Source: Bdellovibrio sp. (lineage in GTDB: Bacteria > Bdellovibrionota > Bdellovibrionia > Bdellovibrionales > Bdellovibrionaceae). From it: a DNA stretch of 58,108 bases. The DNA is taken from the NCBI GenBank assembly GCA_014376935.1, contig JACMQO010000080.1, positions 1-58,108 on the forward strand, read 5' to 3'. The stretch's first letter is position 1. The number at the start of each line of letters is the position of its first letter. The position numbers were made by a program, and so were the translations under genes. This document shows, piece after piece, positions 43,463 to 52,218 of this stretch. The notes under the pieces were generated by a model that saw nothing but the letters and a program-made list of their open reading frames with translations, was not told the origin of the DNA and made no database searches.

Positions 43463-44278
43463 ATGCTTCGATTAATTTGTATCGCTATTTTGTTTTCTGC
43501 TGTGGCAGCTCATTCAGAGCCAGTCTCTTTGAGACAGTCGTGTATTAATTCGCTCAAAAAATATAAAAGCTTTTTTAAAGATGAGTCTTTGGATAAGGTT
43601 TGCGAGCGAGCTGAAAAGACGGCGGATTGTTCAAGCGCTAATGGCGAGCCGATCTATCACATTGATCAAAAAGGTATATCAAAAACGCCTAAGAAAATTT
43701 TGGTGATTAGTTTAATTCACGGTGATGAAACGCATGCAGGTTCGTTAGGTCGCTTCTGGTTAGAGCGTTTATCAAAGCTTGATGCTCGTAATTCATGGCG
43801 CGTAATTCCGGTCGCAAATCCAGACGGTGTGGCTGCTAAAACCCGTCAAAATTCAGCGGGTGTCGATTTAAATCGTAATTTTCCAACGGCCGACTGGAAT
43901 GAAAATGCGCTTAACTTTTGGAAGAAAGAAGCGAGGTCATCGATTCGTAAATTTCCAGGAAAAGAGTCCGGTTCTGAGCCTGAAGTTCGTTGCTTGATGC
44001 AACACTTAGATGCGTATAAACCTGATTTCGTGATCTCGATTCACACGCCACTAAACGTTTTAGATTTTGACGGACCGAAAGTTAAAAAACCAAACTATTC
44101 CTACTTGCCATGGAAAAGTTTAGGAAACTTCCCGGGAAGCTTAGGGCGTTACATGTGGGTTGAGCGTCAAACTCCCGTTTTAACGACAGAGCTTAAAGAG
44201 ACGCTTCCGGTGAATGCAAATGTTTTCGAGCAGCTTCAAGATTTGATCGGCTCGCTCGTGCAAGCCGATCTTAAATAA
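43463..44278 (+). CDS. Exported M14-family zinc carboxypeptidase
   Basis: The M14 zinc motifs are visible: HGDE (His86, Glu89), PVANPDGV, SAGVDLNRNFP, SEPEVRCL, and ISIHTPL (His194). The catalytic Glu is in VLTTELKETLP. A short signal peptide (MLRLICIAILFSAVAAHS) precedes. This group includes peptidoglycan-cleaving gamma-glutamyl-DAP carboxypeptidases such as MpaA, and the 271-residue size fits that set. A role in wall recycling or prey-wall breakdown is possible. Confidence 0.82.
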   Translation: MLRLICIAILFSAVAAHSEPVSLRQSCINSLKKYKSFFKDESLDKVCERAEKTADCSSANGEPIYHIDQKGISKTPKKILVISLIHGDETHAGSLGRFWLERLSKLDARNSWRVIPVANPDGVAAKTRQNSAGVDLNRNFPTADWNENALNFWKKEARSSIRKFPGKESGSEPEVRCLMQHLDAYKPDFVISIHTPLNVLDFDGPKVKKPNYSYLPWKSLGNFPGSLGRYMWVERQTPVLTTELKETLPVNANVFEQLQDLIGSLVQADLK

Positions 44279-44297
44279 TCAAAAAAAAAGAAATGAA

Positions 44298-44720
44298 TTA
44301 ATGAATTTGGCTGGCGTTGCCGGCCTGTTGAATCGCGTTTAGACGTTCTGTCGGATTTTCAATTTCATTTTGAATTTCGATCAGCTCGGTCACAAGTTTT
44401 TCTTTGGCTAACTTAATCGCTTCATAAATATTTTCGTGAAAAGCTTCGGCCTCGATCGAGCTATCGTTTTCTTTTAAGATGATCGCGATCCGGTGAAGAT
44501 TTCTTTTTTTATCGGCTTCAATTTTTTCATCATCGGTCATTTCCAAACTGTCGGTTTCTGACTCAATTCGGTGCGGGTCGCGCGCCAAAACTAAGATAAC
44601 GGTTTCGGAAGTGACAAACGGATCAAAATCTAGAATTTGCTGATAAATAAAAGATTTAATCTCGGGACTTGTCTCGATAAGGTCGGTGGTGCTTTTCAGA
44701 AAGTTCACATTGATCGACAT
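44298..44720 (-). CDS. Divergent HPF/RaiA-like ribosome-associated protein
   Basis: The 140-residue protein begins MSINVNFLKSTTDLIETSPE and has a central HRIAIILKENDSSIEAEAFH, then NIYEAIKLAKEKLVTELI. This spacing of strand and helix segments resembles the short hibernation-promoting factors that hold ribosomes idle. The usual basic surface is weak and an acidic insert (ESETDSLEMTDDEK) is present, so the function is tentative. AGAAGG precedes the ATG. Confidence 0.5.
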   Translation of the reverse strand: MSINVNFLKSTTDLIETSPEIKSFIYQQILDFDPFVTSETVILVLARDPHRIESETDSLEMTDDEKIEADKKRNLHRIAIILKENDSSIEAEAFHENIYEAIKLAKEKLVTELIEIQNEIENPTERLNAIQQAGNASQIH

Positions 44721-44896
44721 ACATACCTTCTTTCTGAGATCGTTTCAGGTTTATTTAATAATACCATGCTGGAAAGATTCTCAAAAGTCCTATGGGCCAA
44801 AGTCTTTTGGTGACTTTAAAACGCGCTAAATTAGTTATAAATGCAGAACATCAACAGATGTGTATCGACCTAAGTCAGTGTATTAAACTGATCCAT

Positions 44897-45577
44897 ATGT
44901 CTACTTCCTTTTCTACAGCAAAAATAGAACCGTCATGGCTTAAGCATCTTGATTCTGAATTCGAAACACCGCGAATGAAAAACTTGAAAGAGTTTTTGAA
45001 AAGTGAATATGCAGAGGGCAAAACCATTTATCCACCGAAGCCTTTATACTTTCAGGCGCTAAATTTGACGCCGCTCAAAGACGTTAAGGTCGTGATTTTA
45101 GGACAAGATCCTTATCACGGGCCGGGCCAAGCTAATGGTTTGTGTTTTTCAGTCTCTGAAGGTGTTCGTCAGCCACCTTCGCTGCAGAATATTTTTAAAG
45201 AATTAAAATCTGATTTAGAAATCCCTATTCCTGTTTCTGGTGATCTTTCACGCTGGGCCGAGCAAGGCGTGTTGCTGTTGAACAGTGTTCTAACCGTCGA
45301 GAAAGAGCACGCAGCGTCTCATCAAAAAAAAGGATGGGAAGAGTTCACCGATAAAATGATTCGCGTTGTGAATGAAAATTGTGAAAATGTTGTATTTATT
45401 TTATGGGGCGCCTATGCACAAAAGAAGGCTTCCTTCGTCGATACGACGCGCCATCACGTTCTACAAAGTGTGCATCCTTCGCCGCTTTCATCACATCGCG
45501 GATTTTTCGGATCGAAACCTTTTTCGCAGACAAATGCTTGGTTAAAATCTAAAAAACTAAAACCCATTGAATGGTAA
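44897..45577 (+). CDS. ung: Uracil-DNA glycosylase
   Basis: Family 1 UDG: the water-activating loop [18 protein letters not shown] and the Leu loop [18 protein letters not shown] are intact. It excises uracil from DNA to start base excision repair. The ATG at 44897 gives 226 residues, the usual length; the open frame extends upstream to 44792, but the extra 35 residues show no family match and are left out. Confidence 0.96.
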   Translation: MSTSFSTAKIEPSWLKHLDSEFETPRMKNLKEFLKSEYAEGKTIYPPKPLYFQALNLTPLKDVKVVILGQDPYHGPGQANGLCFSVSEGVRQPPSLQNIFKELKSDLEIPIPVSGDLSRWAEQGVLLLNSVLTVEKEHAASHQKKGWEEFTDKMIRVVNENCENVVFILWGAYAQKKASFVDTTRHHVLQSVHPSPLSSHRGFFGSKPFSQTNAWLKSKKLKPIEW

Positions 45578-45670
45578 AAAAAGTAGCGATTCTTATTGTC
45601 AGGCCGAAATGACTATGTGACTCTCGGCTCAGATTTATATACAAAGAGTCCCCCAACGAAAGAGGAGTTT

Positions 45671-47254
45671 ATGTCGAAAAACTACATTGGTTTGTTTTTT
45701 CTGGTTTTCAGTCTGAATGCGATGGCCGCAAAAACATTAATCTATTGCATGGAGGGTAGCCCCGCTAGTTTCAACCCTCAATTGACAACAGATTCAGTTA
45801 GCTTGAATGCTTCAAGCCAAGCGATCTTTAACCGCCTAGTTGATTTCAAAAAAGGATCAACAGAAGTTGAACCTAGCTTAGCTTTATCTTGGACAGTTTC
45901 TAAAGACCGTAAGTCTTATACTTTCAAATTAAGAAAAGACGTTGCGTTCCAATCCAACGATATCTTCACACCAACACGCACATTTAACGCGAACGACGTT
46001 GTGTACACTTTTAAAACTCAAATGGATCCTAAAAATTCGTTAGCGATTCCAAACGGAAACTACGAATACTTTAAAGGTATGGAGTTAGATAAAATTATTG
46101 CTGATGTTAAAAAAGTAGACGACTACACGGTTGTTTTCGAATTAACAAAACCAGAAGCTCCATTCTTAGCAAATTTAGCGATGGATTTCGCAAGTATCTT
46201 ATCTGAAGAGTACGCTCAATCTTTAGTGAAATCAGGTAAAGGTCTTAAAACTTTAGAAACAAAACCGATCGGTACCGGCCCATTTGTTTTCAAAAGCTAT
46301 CAAAAAGATTCAACTGTTCGTTACACAGCTTTTGATAAGTATTTCAAAGGAAAACCTAAATTAGATAATTTAGTTTTCGTTGTTGTAACGGATTCAACCG
46401 TGCGTTTACAAAAAATGAAAACTGGCGAATGTCACGTGATGAGCGAACCGCAACCACAAGACATCGATCAAATTCAAAAATTACCGGGCATTAAACTGAT
46501 TTCAACAGAAGGTTTAAACACGGGTTACGTGGCTTTTAATACGTCAAAAAAACCTTTTGATAATTTAAAAGTGCGTGAAGCTTTCACAATGGCTTTAAAT
46601 AAAAAATCGTACATCGATGCGATTTACAAAGGCCAAGGAACGATCGCAAAAAATCCAATTCCACCAACAATGTGGTCTTATAGCAAAGCGACTAAAGACG
46701 ATGAATACAGCACAGAAAAAGCGAAAAAGCTTTTAACTGAAGCTGGTTTTCCAAATGGTTTTGAAACTGACCTTTGGACAATTCCGGTTTCACGTCCTTA
46801 CATGCCTAACGGTAAAAAAATGGGTGAGTTGATGCAGGCTGATCTTGCGAAAATCGGTATCAAAGTAAAATTAGTTACTTTCGACTGGCCCACATACTTA
46901 GAAAAAACAAAACAAGGTCTTCACTCGGTCGCGCAAATGGGTTGGACAGGAGATAATGGCGATCCTGATAATTTCTTGAATGTGTTGTTAGGTTGTTCTG
47001 CAGTTGAAGCGGGTAGCAACTTAGCTAGATGGTGTAACAAAGAATTTAACGACGCGGTTCAAAAAGCAAAAGAAGAACCAACTCAAGCGAAACGCACGAA
47101 GCTTTATGAACAAGCTCAGGCTGTTTTCAAAAAAGAAAAACCATGGGTGACTATCGCTCACTCTAGATTAAACAAAGTGGTTAGCGATAAAGTAACTGGC
47201 TACACAATTAATCCTTTTGGACACGAGCAATTTGAAAGTGTTGATATTAAATAA
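45671..47254 (+). CDS. Peptide ABC transporter binding protein (DppA/OppA family)
   Basis: A signal peptide (KNYIGLFFLVFSLNAMAA) precedes a family 5 extracellular solute-binding domain: KTLIYCMEGSPASFNPQLTT, FKLRKDVAFQSNDIF, GTGPFVFKSYQKDSTVRYTA and MGWTGDNGDPDNFL. The last is the glycine/aspartate-rich motif of dipeptide-binding DppA. GAGGAG precedes ATG 45671, which removes a 25-residue upstream extension. First gene of the dppABC-like operon. Confidence 0.9.
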   Translation: MSKNYIGLFFLVFSLNAMAAKTLIYCMEGSPASFNPQLTTDSVSLNASSQAIFNRLVDFKKGSTEVEPSLALSWTVSKDRKSYTFKLRKDVAFQSNDIFTPTRTFNANDVVYTFKTQMDPKNSLAIPNGNYEYFKGMELDKIIADVKKVDDYTVVFELTKPEAPFLANLAMDFASILSEEYAQSLVKSGKGLKTLETKPIGTGPFVFKSYQKDSTVRYTAFDKYFKGKPKLDNLVFVVVTDSTVRLQKMKTGECHVMSEPQPQDIDQIQKLPGIKLISTEGLNTGYVAFNTSKKPFDNLKVREAFTMALNKKSYIDAIYKGQGTIAKNPIPPTMWSYSKATKDDEYSTEKAKKLLTEAGFPNGFETDLWTIPVSRPYMPNGKKMGELMQADLAKIGIKVKLVTFDWPTYLEKTKQGLHSVAQMGWTGDNGDPDNFLNVLLGCSAVEAGSNLARWCNKEFNDAVQKAKEEPTQAKRTKLYEQAQAVFKKEKPWVTIAHSRLNKVVSDKVTGYTINPFGHEQFESVDIK

Positions 47255-48245
47255 ATTATTTAGACTTATTATTTCATTTTTCTTCATCGCGACGGTCAGC
47301 TTTACTATCATAAGGCTGATCCCGGGTGATCCCGTCATTAATTTACTTGGCGAACGTGGAGCCACGGCTGAACGCATGGCCGAGCTGAAGCATTACTATG
47401 GACTGGATCAACCGATCTTGAAACAGTTTTCAATTTTCGTTGGAAACGCAATTCAAGGCGATTTTGGTGAATCTACGGTATCGCATCAGCCTGTCATCAG
47501 CGAGTTTCGCGTGTTATTACCAGCAACGGTTGAATTAGCCTTCTTCGCCTTATTGTGGGCGTCGGTTGTTGGGCTGTGCTTAGGTATTCTAGCGGCGATG
47601 AAAAGAAATTCGATCTGGGATTACGGCGCGGTGACCATTTCGACGATTGGTTTTGCCATGCCAATTTTTTGGTGGGCTTTACTTGGTATTTTCTTTTTCT
47701 CGGTTCAGCTTCAATGGCTTCCGGTTTCAGGACGAATTGATGTCGAATATGATATTCCATTCAAAACAGGTTTTTTCTTAATCGATACGTGGTTTAGCGA
47801 GGCAGGTTTTGCGGCTTTCCGTAGTGCCGTTGTGCATTTAATTTTACCGGCGTTTATTTTAGGTACGATTCCATTAGCTTTAATTACACGTATTACACGT
47901 TCGGCGTTTATTGACGTTGAAAAAGAAGATTACATCCGTACGGCACGGGCCAAAGGCCTTTCACATTTTAAAATTATCTTTAAGCATATTTTGAAAAATG
48001 CGATGCCTCAGGTTGTGACTGCGATTGGTCTTTCGTTAGGTCAATTATTAACGGGTGCGATTATCACTGAAACTTTATTTTCTTGGCCAGGGCTTGGACG
48101 TTGGTTGATTAAAAGTATTGAAGCTCGTGACTACCCTGTGGTTCAAGCCGGTGTTTTCTATTCAATGTGTGTGATTGCGATCACAAATATTTTAGTGGAT
48201 ATGCTAGTTGAAAAACTAAATCCGAAAATGAGAGCTTCAAAATAA
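47238..48245 (+). CDS. Peptide ABC transporter permease (DppB family)
   Basis: A polytopic permease with the DppB signature: FIATVSFTIIRLIPGDPVIN, HYYGLDQPILKQFSIFVGNA, GDFGES, and the EAA loop DYIRTARAKGLSHFKIIFKH that contacts the ATPase. The start is uncertain: GTG 47238 overlaps the end of the binding-protein gene by 17 nt, and a TTG at 47217 would overlap more. It shares a 1-nt junction with the next permease gene. Confidence 0.9.
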   Translation: MLILNKLFRLIISFFFIATVSFTIIRLIPGDPVINLLGERGATAERMAELKHYYGLDQPILKQFSIFVGNAIQGDFGESTVSHQPVISEFRVLLPATVELAFFALLWASVVGLCLGILAAMKRNSIWDYGAVTISTIGFAMPIFWWALLGIFFFSVQLQWLPVSGRIDVEYDIPFKTGFFLIDTWFSEAGFAAFRSAVVHLILPAFILGTIPLALITRITRSAFIDVEKEDYIRTARAKGLSHFKIIFKHILKNAMPQVVTAIGLSLGQLLTGAIITETLFSWPGLGRWLIKSIEARDYPVVQAGVFYSMCVIAITNILVDMLVEKLNPKMRASK

Positions 48246-49105
48246 TGAAACAAAAATCTAAATTTTCAAAAATCTTAAAAAACAGAAATTTAAAAATTGG
48301 CATGTCGTTGTTCGGTTTTTTTCTTTTCTTAGTGGCCCTATCATACGTTGCGGCGCCTTATTCGTACCAAGATGTGTTTCCTGATTTTCAATTAGCAGCT
48401 CCATTTTGGAAAGCGGCTGGCACAAGTCAGTTTTGGTTAGGAACCGATGATCTAGGTCGTGATTTACTATCACGCCTTTTGGTTGGTGCACGCTTCTCGG
48501 TCGGTATTGGTGTTGTTTCAACGGTCTTTTCAATTTTAATCGCGGCCAGCCTTGGTATTATCTCGGCTTATTACAAAGGCCGTACTGATAAAATTCTGAA
48601 TCAAATTATGGAATCCCTTCAAGCGGTTCCAAGTTTGCTTTTAGCTTTGATTGTGATCGTTGTCTTGGGTTCAGGCTTAATCAATACCATCTTAAGTGTG
48701 ACGATCGTGGCATTGCCGTCGATGTACCGCTTAGTGCGTTCAGCGGCGATGGTTGAAGTGTCTAAAGAGTACATCCAAGCTTCTGAAGCTTTGGGGGCCT
48801 CTGATATCCGAATCATGATTCAACATTTACTACCTAATTGCTTAACGCCGATTTTAGTTCAGTCAGCGGTTTGTTTCAGTGACGCGGTTTTAAATACGGC
48901 GGCTTTAGGTTTCTTGGGCTTAGGCGTTCAACCACCGTATCCAGAATGGGGAACTATGCTGAGCGACGCGAAGAACTTCATCGAAGTCGCGCCGTGGTTA
49001 ATGACGATTCCAGGATTTTGTTTACTACTTTTGATTTTATCAACCCAGTTGATCAGCGATGGTCTACGTGATCAGTTAGATCCAAAATTACGTAACCGGA
49101 CTTAG
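48245..49105 (+). CDS. Peptide ABC transporter permease (DppC family)
   Basis: The partner permease: GTDDLGRDLLSRLLVGARFS, the EAA loop EYIQASEALGASDIRIMIQH and LGFLGLGVQPPYPEWGTMLS, all typical of DppC/OppC. Six membrane segments are expected. The ATG overlaps the dppB stop by one base. The operon ends here with a terminator; no ATPase genes (dppD/dppF) follow, so the ATP-binding subunits must be encoded elsewhere. Confidence 0.9.
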   Translation: MKQKSKFSKILKNRNLKIGMSLFGFFLFLVALSYVAAPYSYQDVFPDFQLAAPFWKAAGTSQFWLGTDDLGRDLLSRLLVGARFSVGIGVVSTVFSILIAASLGIISAYYKGRTDKILNQIMESLQAVPSLLLALIVIVVLGSGLINTILSVTIVALPSMYRLVRSAAMVEVSKEYIQASEALGASDIRIMIQHLLPNCLTPILVQSAVCFSDAVLNTAALGFLGLGVQPPYPEWGTMLSDAKNFIEVAPWLMTIPGFCLLLLILSTQLISDGLRDQLDPKLRNRT

Positions 49106-49135
49106 TTTTTTAAAAATAAATGCGGGAATGAAATA

Positions 49136-49168
49136 AAGGCTGTCTTCGGATGGCCTTTTTTATTTTTT
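49136..49168 (+). terminator. Rho-independent terminator of the dpp-like operon
   Basis: AAGGCTGTC (49136-49144) pairs with GATGGCCTT (49149-49157), two G-T wobbles included, around the very stable tetraloop TTCG. A T-rich tract follows to 49168. Confidence 0.85.
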
Positions 49169-49202
49169 CATTGTAGTAGCCGAACTGCTTCGGTGCGCGT
49201 AT

Positions 49203-49775
49203 TTACTGACGCGTGATATTTGTGTTTGGAAGATCGATGATTTTAGCGTCAATCATCTTCGCATAATCAACTAGTGCAATTTTTTTTACCGGATCAATTT
49301 CAACGTTGTAGCGATCGACTAATTTTTTACGATACGTTCTTAAGAACATATCAATGACCGAAAGTTCTTCTTTATAAATTCTTTTAAAAGTTGCATCTGG
49401 AGTCTTCACATTTTCAAGTAGCCATAGGCGATCAATATTTAAAACGGCGATCAATTTATTCGTCGATTCAAATTCGCAGTGGATGTCTTTGTCGCAAATG
49501 GAAGTAATGGCCGGAGAAAAGCCAAAAAGGTCTTGGGCAAATTTAACTTGTTCGTTTGCAATTAAGAAGGCCTGAAAGCAATCGGGCTTGTCGTCAGCTT
49601 TAGTGCAGTAATTACTTTGACGTAGGATTTTAACTTTTCCCTGAAGCTCGACGGTGCGTAGGCTTAAGTGGATGTCGTAGTAGTTTTTTGTTTGAAAATA
49701 CCAAAGCACAGACAAAGCAATACTGATCGTAACAAGAGTTAAAGCGGCTAATAGTACTTTAATTTTTTTAGACAC
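49203..49775 (-). CDS. Membrane-anchored hypothetical protein
   Basis: An N-terminal membrane segment (VLLAALTLVTISIALSVLWY) anchors a soluble domain of about 160 residues. It has four cysteines (NYCTK, PDCFQ, SICDK, IHCEF), which could form disulfides in the periplasm. No family recognised. GTG start with GGGG upstream. The strong icd terminator lies only 21 bp before this start, so the transcript source is unclear. Confidence 0.6.
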   Translation of the reverse strand: MSKKIKVLLAALTLVTISIALSVLWYFQTKNYYDIHLSLRTVELQGKVKILRQSNYCTKADDKPDCFQAFLIANEQVKFAQDLFGFSPAITSICDKDIHCEFESTNKLIAVLNIDRLWLLENVKTPDATFKRIYKEELSVIDMFLRTYRKKLVDRYNVEIDPVKKIALVDYAKMIDAKIIDLPNTNITRQ

Positions 49776-49796
49776 TGAACCCCGTTAAACCAAAAA

Positions 49797-49820
49797 AAAA
49801 GGGACCTTTCGGTCCCTTTT
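49797..49820 (-). terminator. Bidirectional terminator after icd
   Basis: AAAAGGGACC (49797-49806) and GGTCCCTTTT (49811-49820) pair perfectly around TTTC. Reading the minus strand, a run of Ts follows, so it ends the icd transcript. Confidence 0.85.
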
Positions 49821-49826
49821 AGCTTA

Positions 49827-51053
49827 TTACATCATCATCGCTTTTTTCAAATTCTGATCGATAGCGTCCAAGAATGGTTCAGTATTTAAGTACTGATCTT
49901 TGGTTAACTTTTCGCCATAAATACAAACCGCTAAGTCTTTTGTCATTTTTCCTGACTCGACTGTTTCTACGCAGACTTTTTCTAAAGTTTTGCAGAACTT
50001 ATCTAATGCTGGATTGTTATCTAATTTTGCACGGTGCTCTAAACCACGAGTCCAAGCAAAGATAGATGCGATCGGATTCGTCGAAGTTGGTTTTCCTTCT
50101 TGGTGCGCGCGGAAGTGACGAGTCACTGTGCCGTGAGCCGCTTCTGACTCCATAGTTTTCCCATCCGGGGTCACAAGAACCGAAGTCATTAAACCTAAAG
50201 AACCGAAACCTTGCGCAACGGTGTCAGACTGCACATCGCCATCGTAGTTCTTACAAGCCCATACAAAATTACCACTCCATTTTAAAGCTGAAGCCACCAT
50301 GTCATCGATTAAGCGATGTTCATACGTGATTCCTGCTTCTGCGTATTTTGTTTTGAATTCTTTTTGGTAGATGTCTTCAAAGATATCTTTGAAACGACCA
50401 TCGTATTTTTTTAAGATCGTGTTCTTCGTTGATAAGTATAAAGGCCATTTTTTTTGTAAAGCTGTGTTTAAGCAAGAACGGGCGAATCCAGTGATTGATT
50501 CATCCGTATTGTACATAGCCAATGCTACGCCGTCGCCTTTGAAGTTGTAAACTTCGTGGCTGATCTTGCTGCCGTCTTTACCTTCGAAAGTGATTGTTAA
50601 TTTGCCTTCGCCTTTTGTGACAAAGTCAGTCGCGCGGTATTGATCGCCGAATGCATGACGACCTATACAGATCGGTGCTGTCCAGTTAGGAACTAAGCGT
50701 GGAACGTTTTTGCAAATGATTGGCTCGCGGAAAACCGTACCATCTAAAATATTACGGATCGTTCCGTTCGGTGATTTCCACATTTGTTTTAATTTGAATT
50801 CTTTGACGCGGGCTTCGTCAGGTGTGATTGTTGCGCACTTGATGCCAACGTTATATTTTTTAATCGCTTCAGCTGAATCGATCGTCACTTGATCGTTCGT
50901 CGCATCACGTTGTTCCATACCTAAATCGAAATATTTAATGTCGATATCTAAGTAAGGTAAGATTAATTTGTCTTTGATGAATTTCCAGATGATACGAGTC
51001 ATCTCGTCGCCATCAAGTTCTACCACAGGGTTCGCTACTTTGATTTTTTGCAT
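49827..51053 (-). CDS. icd: NADP-dependent isocitrate dehydrogenase, eukaryotic-like type
   Basis: The 408-residue enzyme matches the homodimeric NADP-IDH type of mitochondria: [40 protein letters not shown] (substrate Ser and Arg), [15 protein letters not shown], and [20 protein letters not shown] with the metal-binding Asp. The NADP motif is in [11 protein letters not shown]. It makes 2-oxoglutarate and NADPH in the TCA cycle. AAAGG precedes the ATG; a terminator follows the stop. Confidence 0.95.
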   Translation of the reverse strand: MQKIKVANPVVELDGDEMTRIIWKFIKDKLILPYLDIDIKYFDLGMEQRDATNDQVTIDSAEAIKKYNVGIKCATITPDEARVKEFKLKQMWKSPNGTIRNILDGTVFREPIICKNVPRLVPNWTAPICIGRHAFGDQYRATDFVTKGEGKLTITFEGKDGSKISHEVYNFKGDGVALAMYNTDESITGFARSCLNTALQKKWPLYLSTKNTILKKYDGRFKDIFEDIYQKEFKTKYAEAGITYEHRLIDDMVASALKWSGNFVWACKNYDGDVQSDTVAQGFGSLGLMTSVLVTPDGKTMESEAAHGTVTRHFRAHQEGKPTSTNPIASIFAWTRGLEHRAKLDNNPALDKFCKTLEKVCVETVESGKMTKDLAVCIYGEKLTKDQYLNTEPFLDAIDQNLKKAMMM

Positions 51054-51163
51054 GATTCAGCCTTTCTTAGGTTTTTAAAAAACTAGGTTAGTTTAAGTTA
51101 AAACGGCTAGATCATCACGGCCTAATGCTTGATATCAATTATAAATCGGCCTAGATTTGAAGA

Positions 51164-52192
51164 GTGAAAAATAATGTCCTTTTTCAAAGTCATTTACCCA
51201 CACGAAACCAGTTTCCGGTTGAAAGCGTTTTATTTTACGATCAAATCCTAGACTCGAAACCTTTTTTTAAAAAATGGAAAAAAGGTTTTCAGTACCAAAT
51301 GCCTCTGAAAGCCGGAGAATCTTTAAAAACCCTAGAGTCGTTGCAAAAAGTCTTGAAAAAATTAAGCCGCATGAGCTTACCCCAGACTACGCAATTAACT
51401 TTCATTGCAGTCGGTGGCGGTAGCGTCGGCGATTTCGTTGGCTTCTTATCAAGCATATTTTTGAGAGGCCGCATATTTGTGCAAATTCCTTCAACATGGT
51501 TAGCGGCGATCGACTCGGCTCACGGTGGAAAAAACGCCTTAAATTTTGATCATCAAAAGAATCAATTGGGCACTGTTTACACGGCCCATAGAGTTTATAT
51601 CGTTCATCAGTTGTTAACCGCCCAGCCGCAAGTGCGTTTGAACGAAGCGATGGGTGAAGTCATTAAAATGGGTGTGATCAATTCACCTCATTTATTTGAA
51701 CAGGTCGAATCTAATGAAGACGATTTTAAAGAAAAAAATCTAATCTCTATTTTACCTCAATTGATCGCCGCAAAAATGAAAGTCGTTCAAACCGATCTAT
51801 ACGAAACAAAGGGTTTACGGCGTGTATTGAACCTAGGGCACACGATGGGGCACGTTTTTGAAAGTCATTATAAAATGGCTCACGGAGAGGCCGTTCTTTT
51901 CGGAACGTTATTCGCGGCCCGTTTTAGCTTTCATCTGGGTCTTTTAAAAGAAAATGATTTTATTCGAATTTCAAATTTAATTTTCTCGTTCACTTCGAAA
52001 AATTCAATGCAAAATCTTTTACAAAAAATGAAGCGCGCGCAGATTCAAAAACTTTTATTAAAAGATAAAAAAGTAACAGCAGAAAATGTAATGGATTTTA
52101 TTTTCATTAAAAAAATAGGGTTCGTTATTCGCCAAAAAGTTTCGGTTCAAAAAATACTAGACGAAGTTGAAAGACAAGCGACAGAGTTTTAA
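51164..52192 (+). CDS. aroB: 3-Dehydroquinate synthase
   Basis: AroB closes the first ring of the shikimate pathway. The NAD loop GGGSVGDFVGFLSSIFLRG is present, as are QIPSTWLAAIDSAHGGKNAL and the metal-binding histidines in RRVLNLGHTMGHVFESH and MAHGEAVLFG. At 342 residues it is of usual length. The start is GTG. The next gene carries three further pathway steps and starts 26 bp after its stop. Confidence 0.94.
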   Translation: MKNNVLFQSHLPTRNQFPVESVLFYDQILDSKPFFKKWKKGFQYQMPLKAGESLKTLESLQKVLKKLSRMSLPQTTQLTFIAVGGGSVGDFVGFLSSIFLRGRIFVQIPSTWLAAIDSAHGGKNALNFDHQKNQLGTVYTAHRVYIVHQLLTAQPQVRLNEAMGEVIKMGVINSPHLFEQVESNEDDFKEKNLISILPQLIAAKMKVVQTDLYETKGLRRVLNLGHTMGHVFESHYKMAHGEAVLFGTLFAARFSFHLGLLKENDFIRISNLIFSFTSKNSMQNLLQKMKRAQIQKLLLKDKKVTAENVMDFIFIKKIGFVIRQKVSVQKILDEVERQATEF

Positions 52193-52218
52193 TCCAACAA
52201 GGGTAAGCGGGTCTGCAT

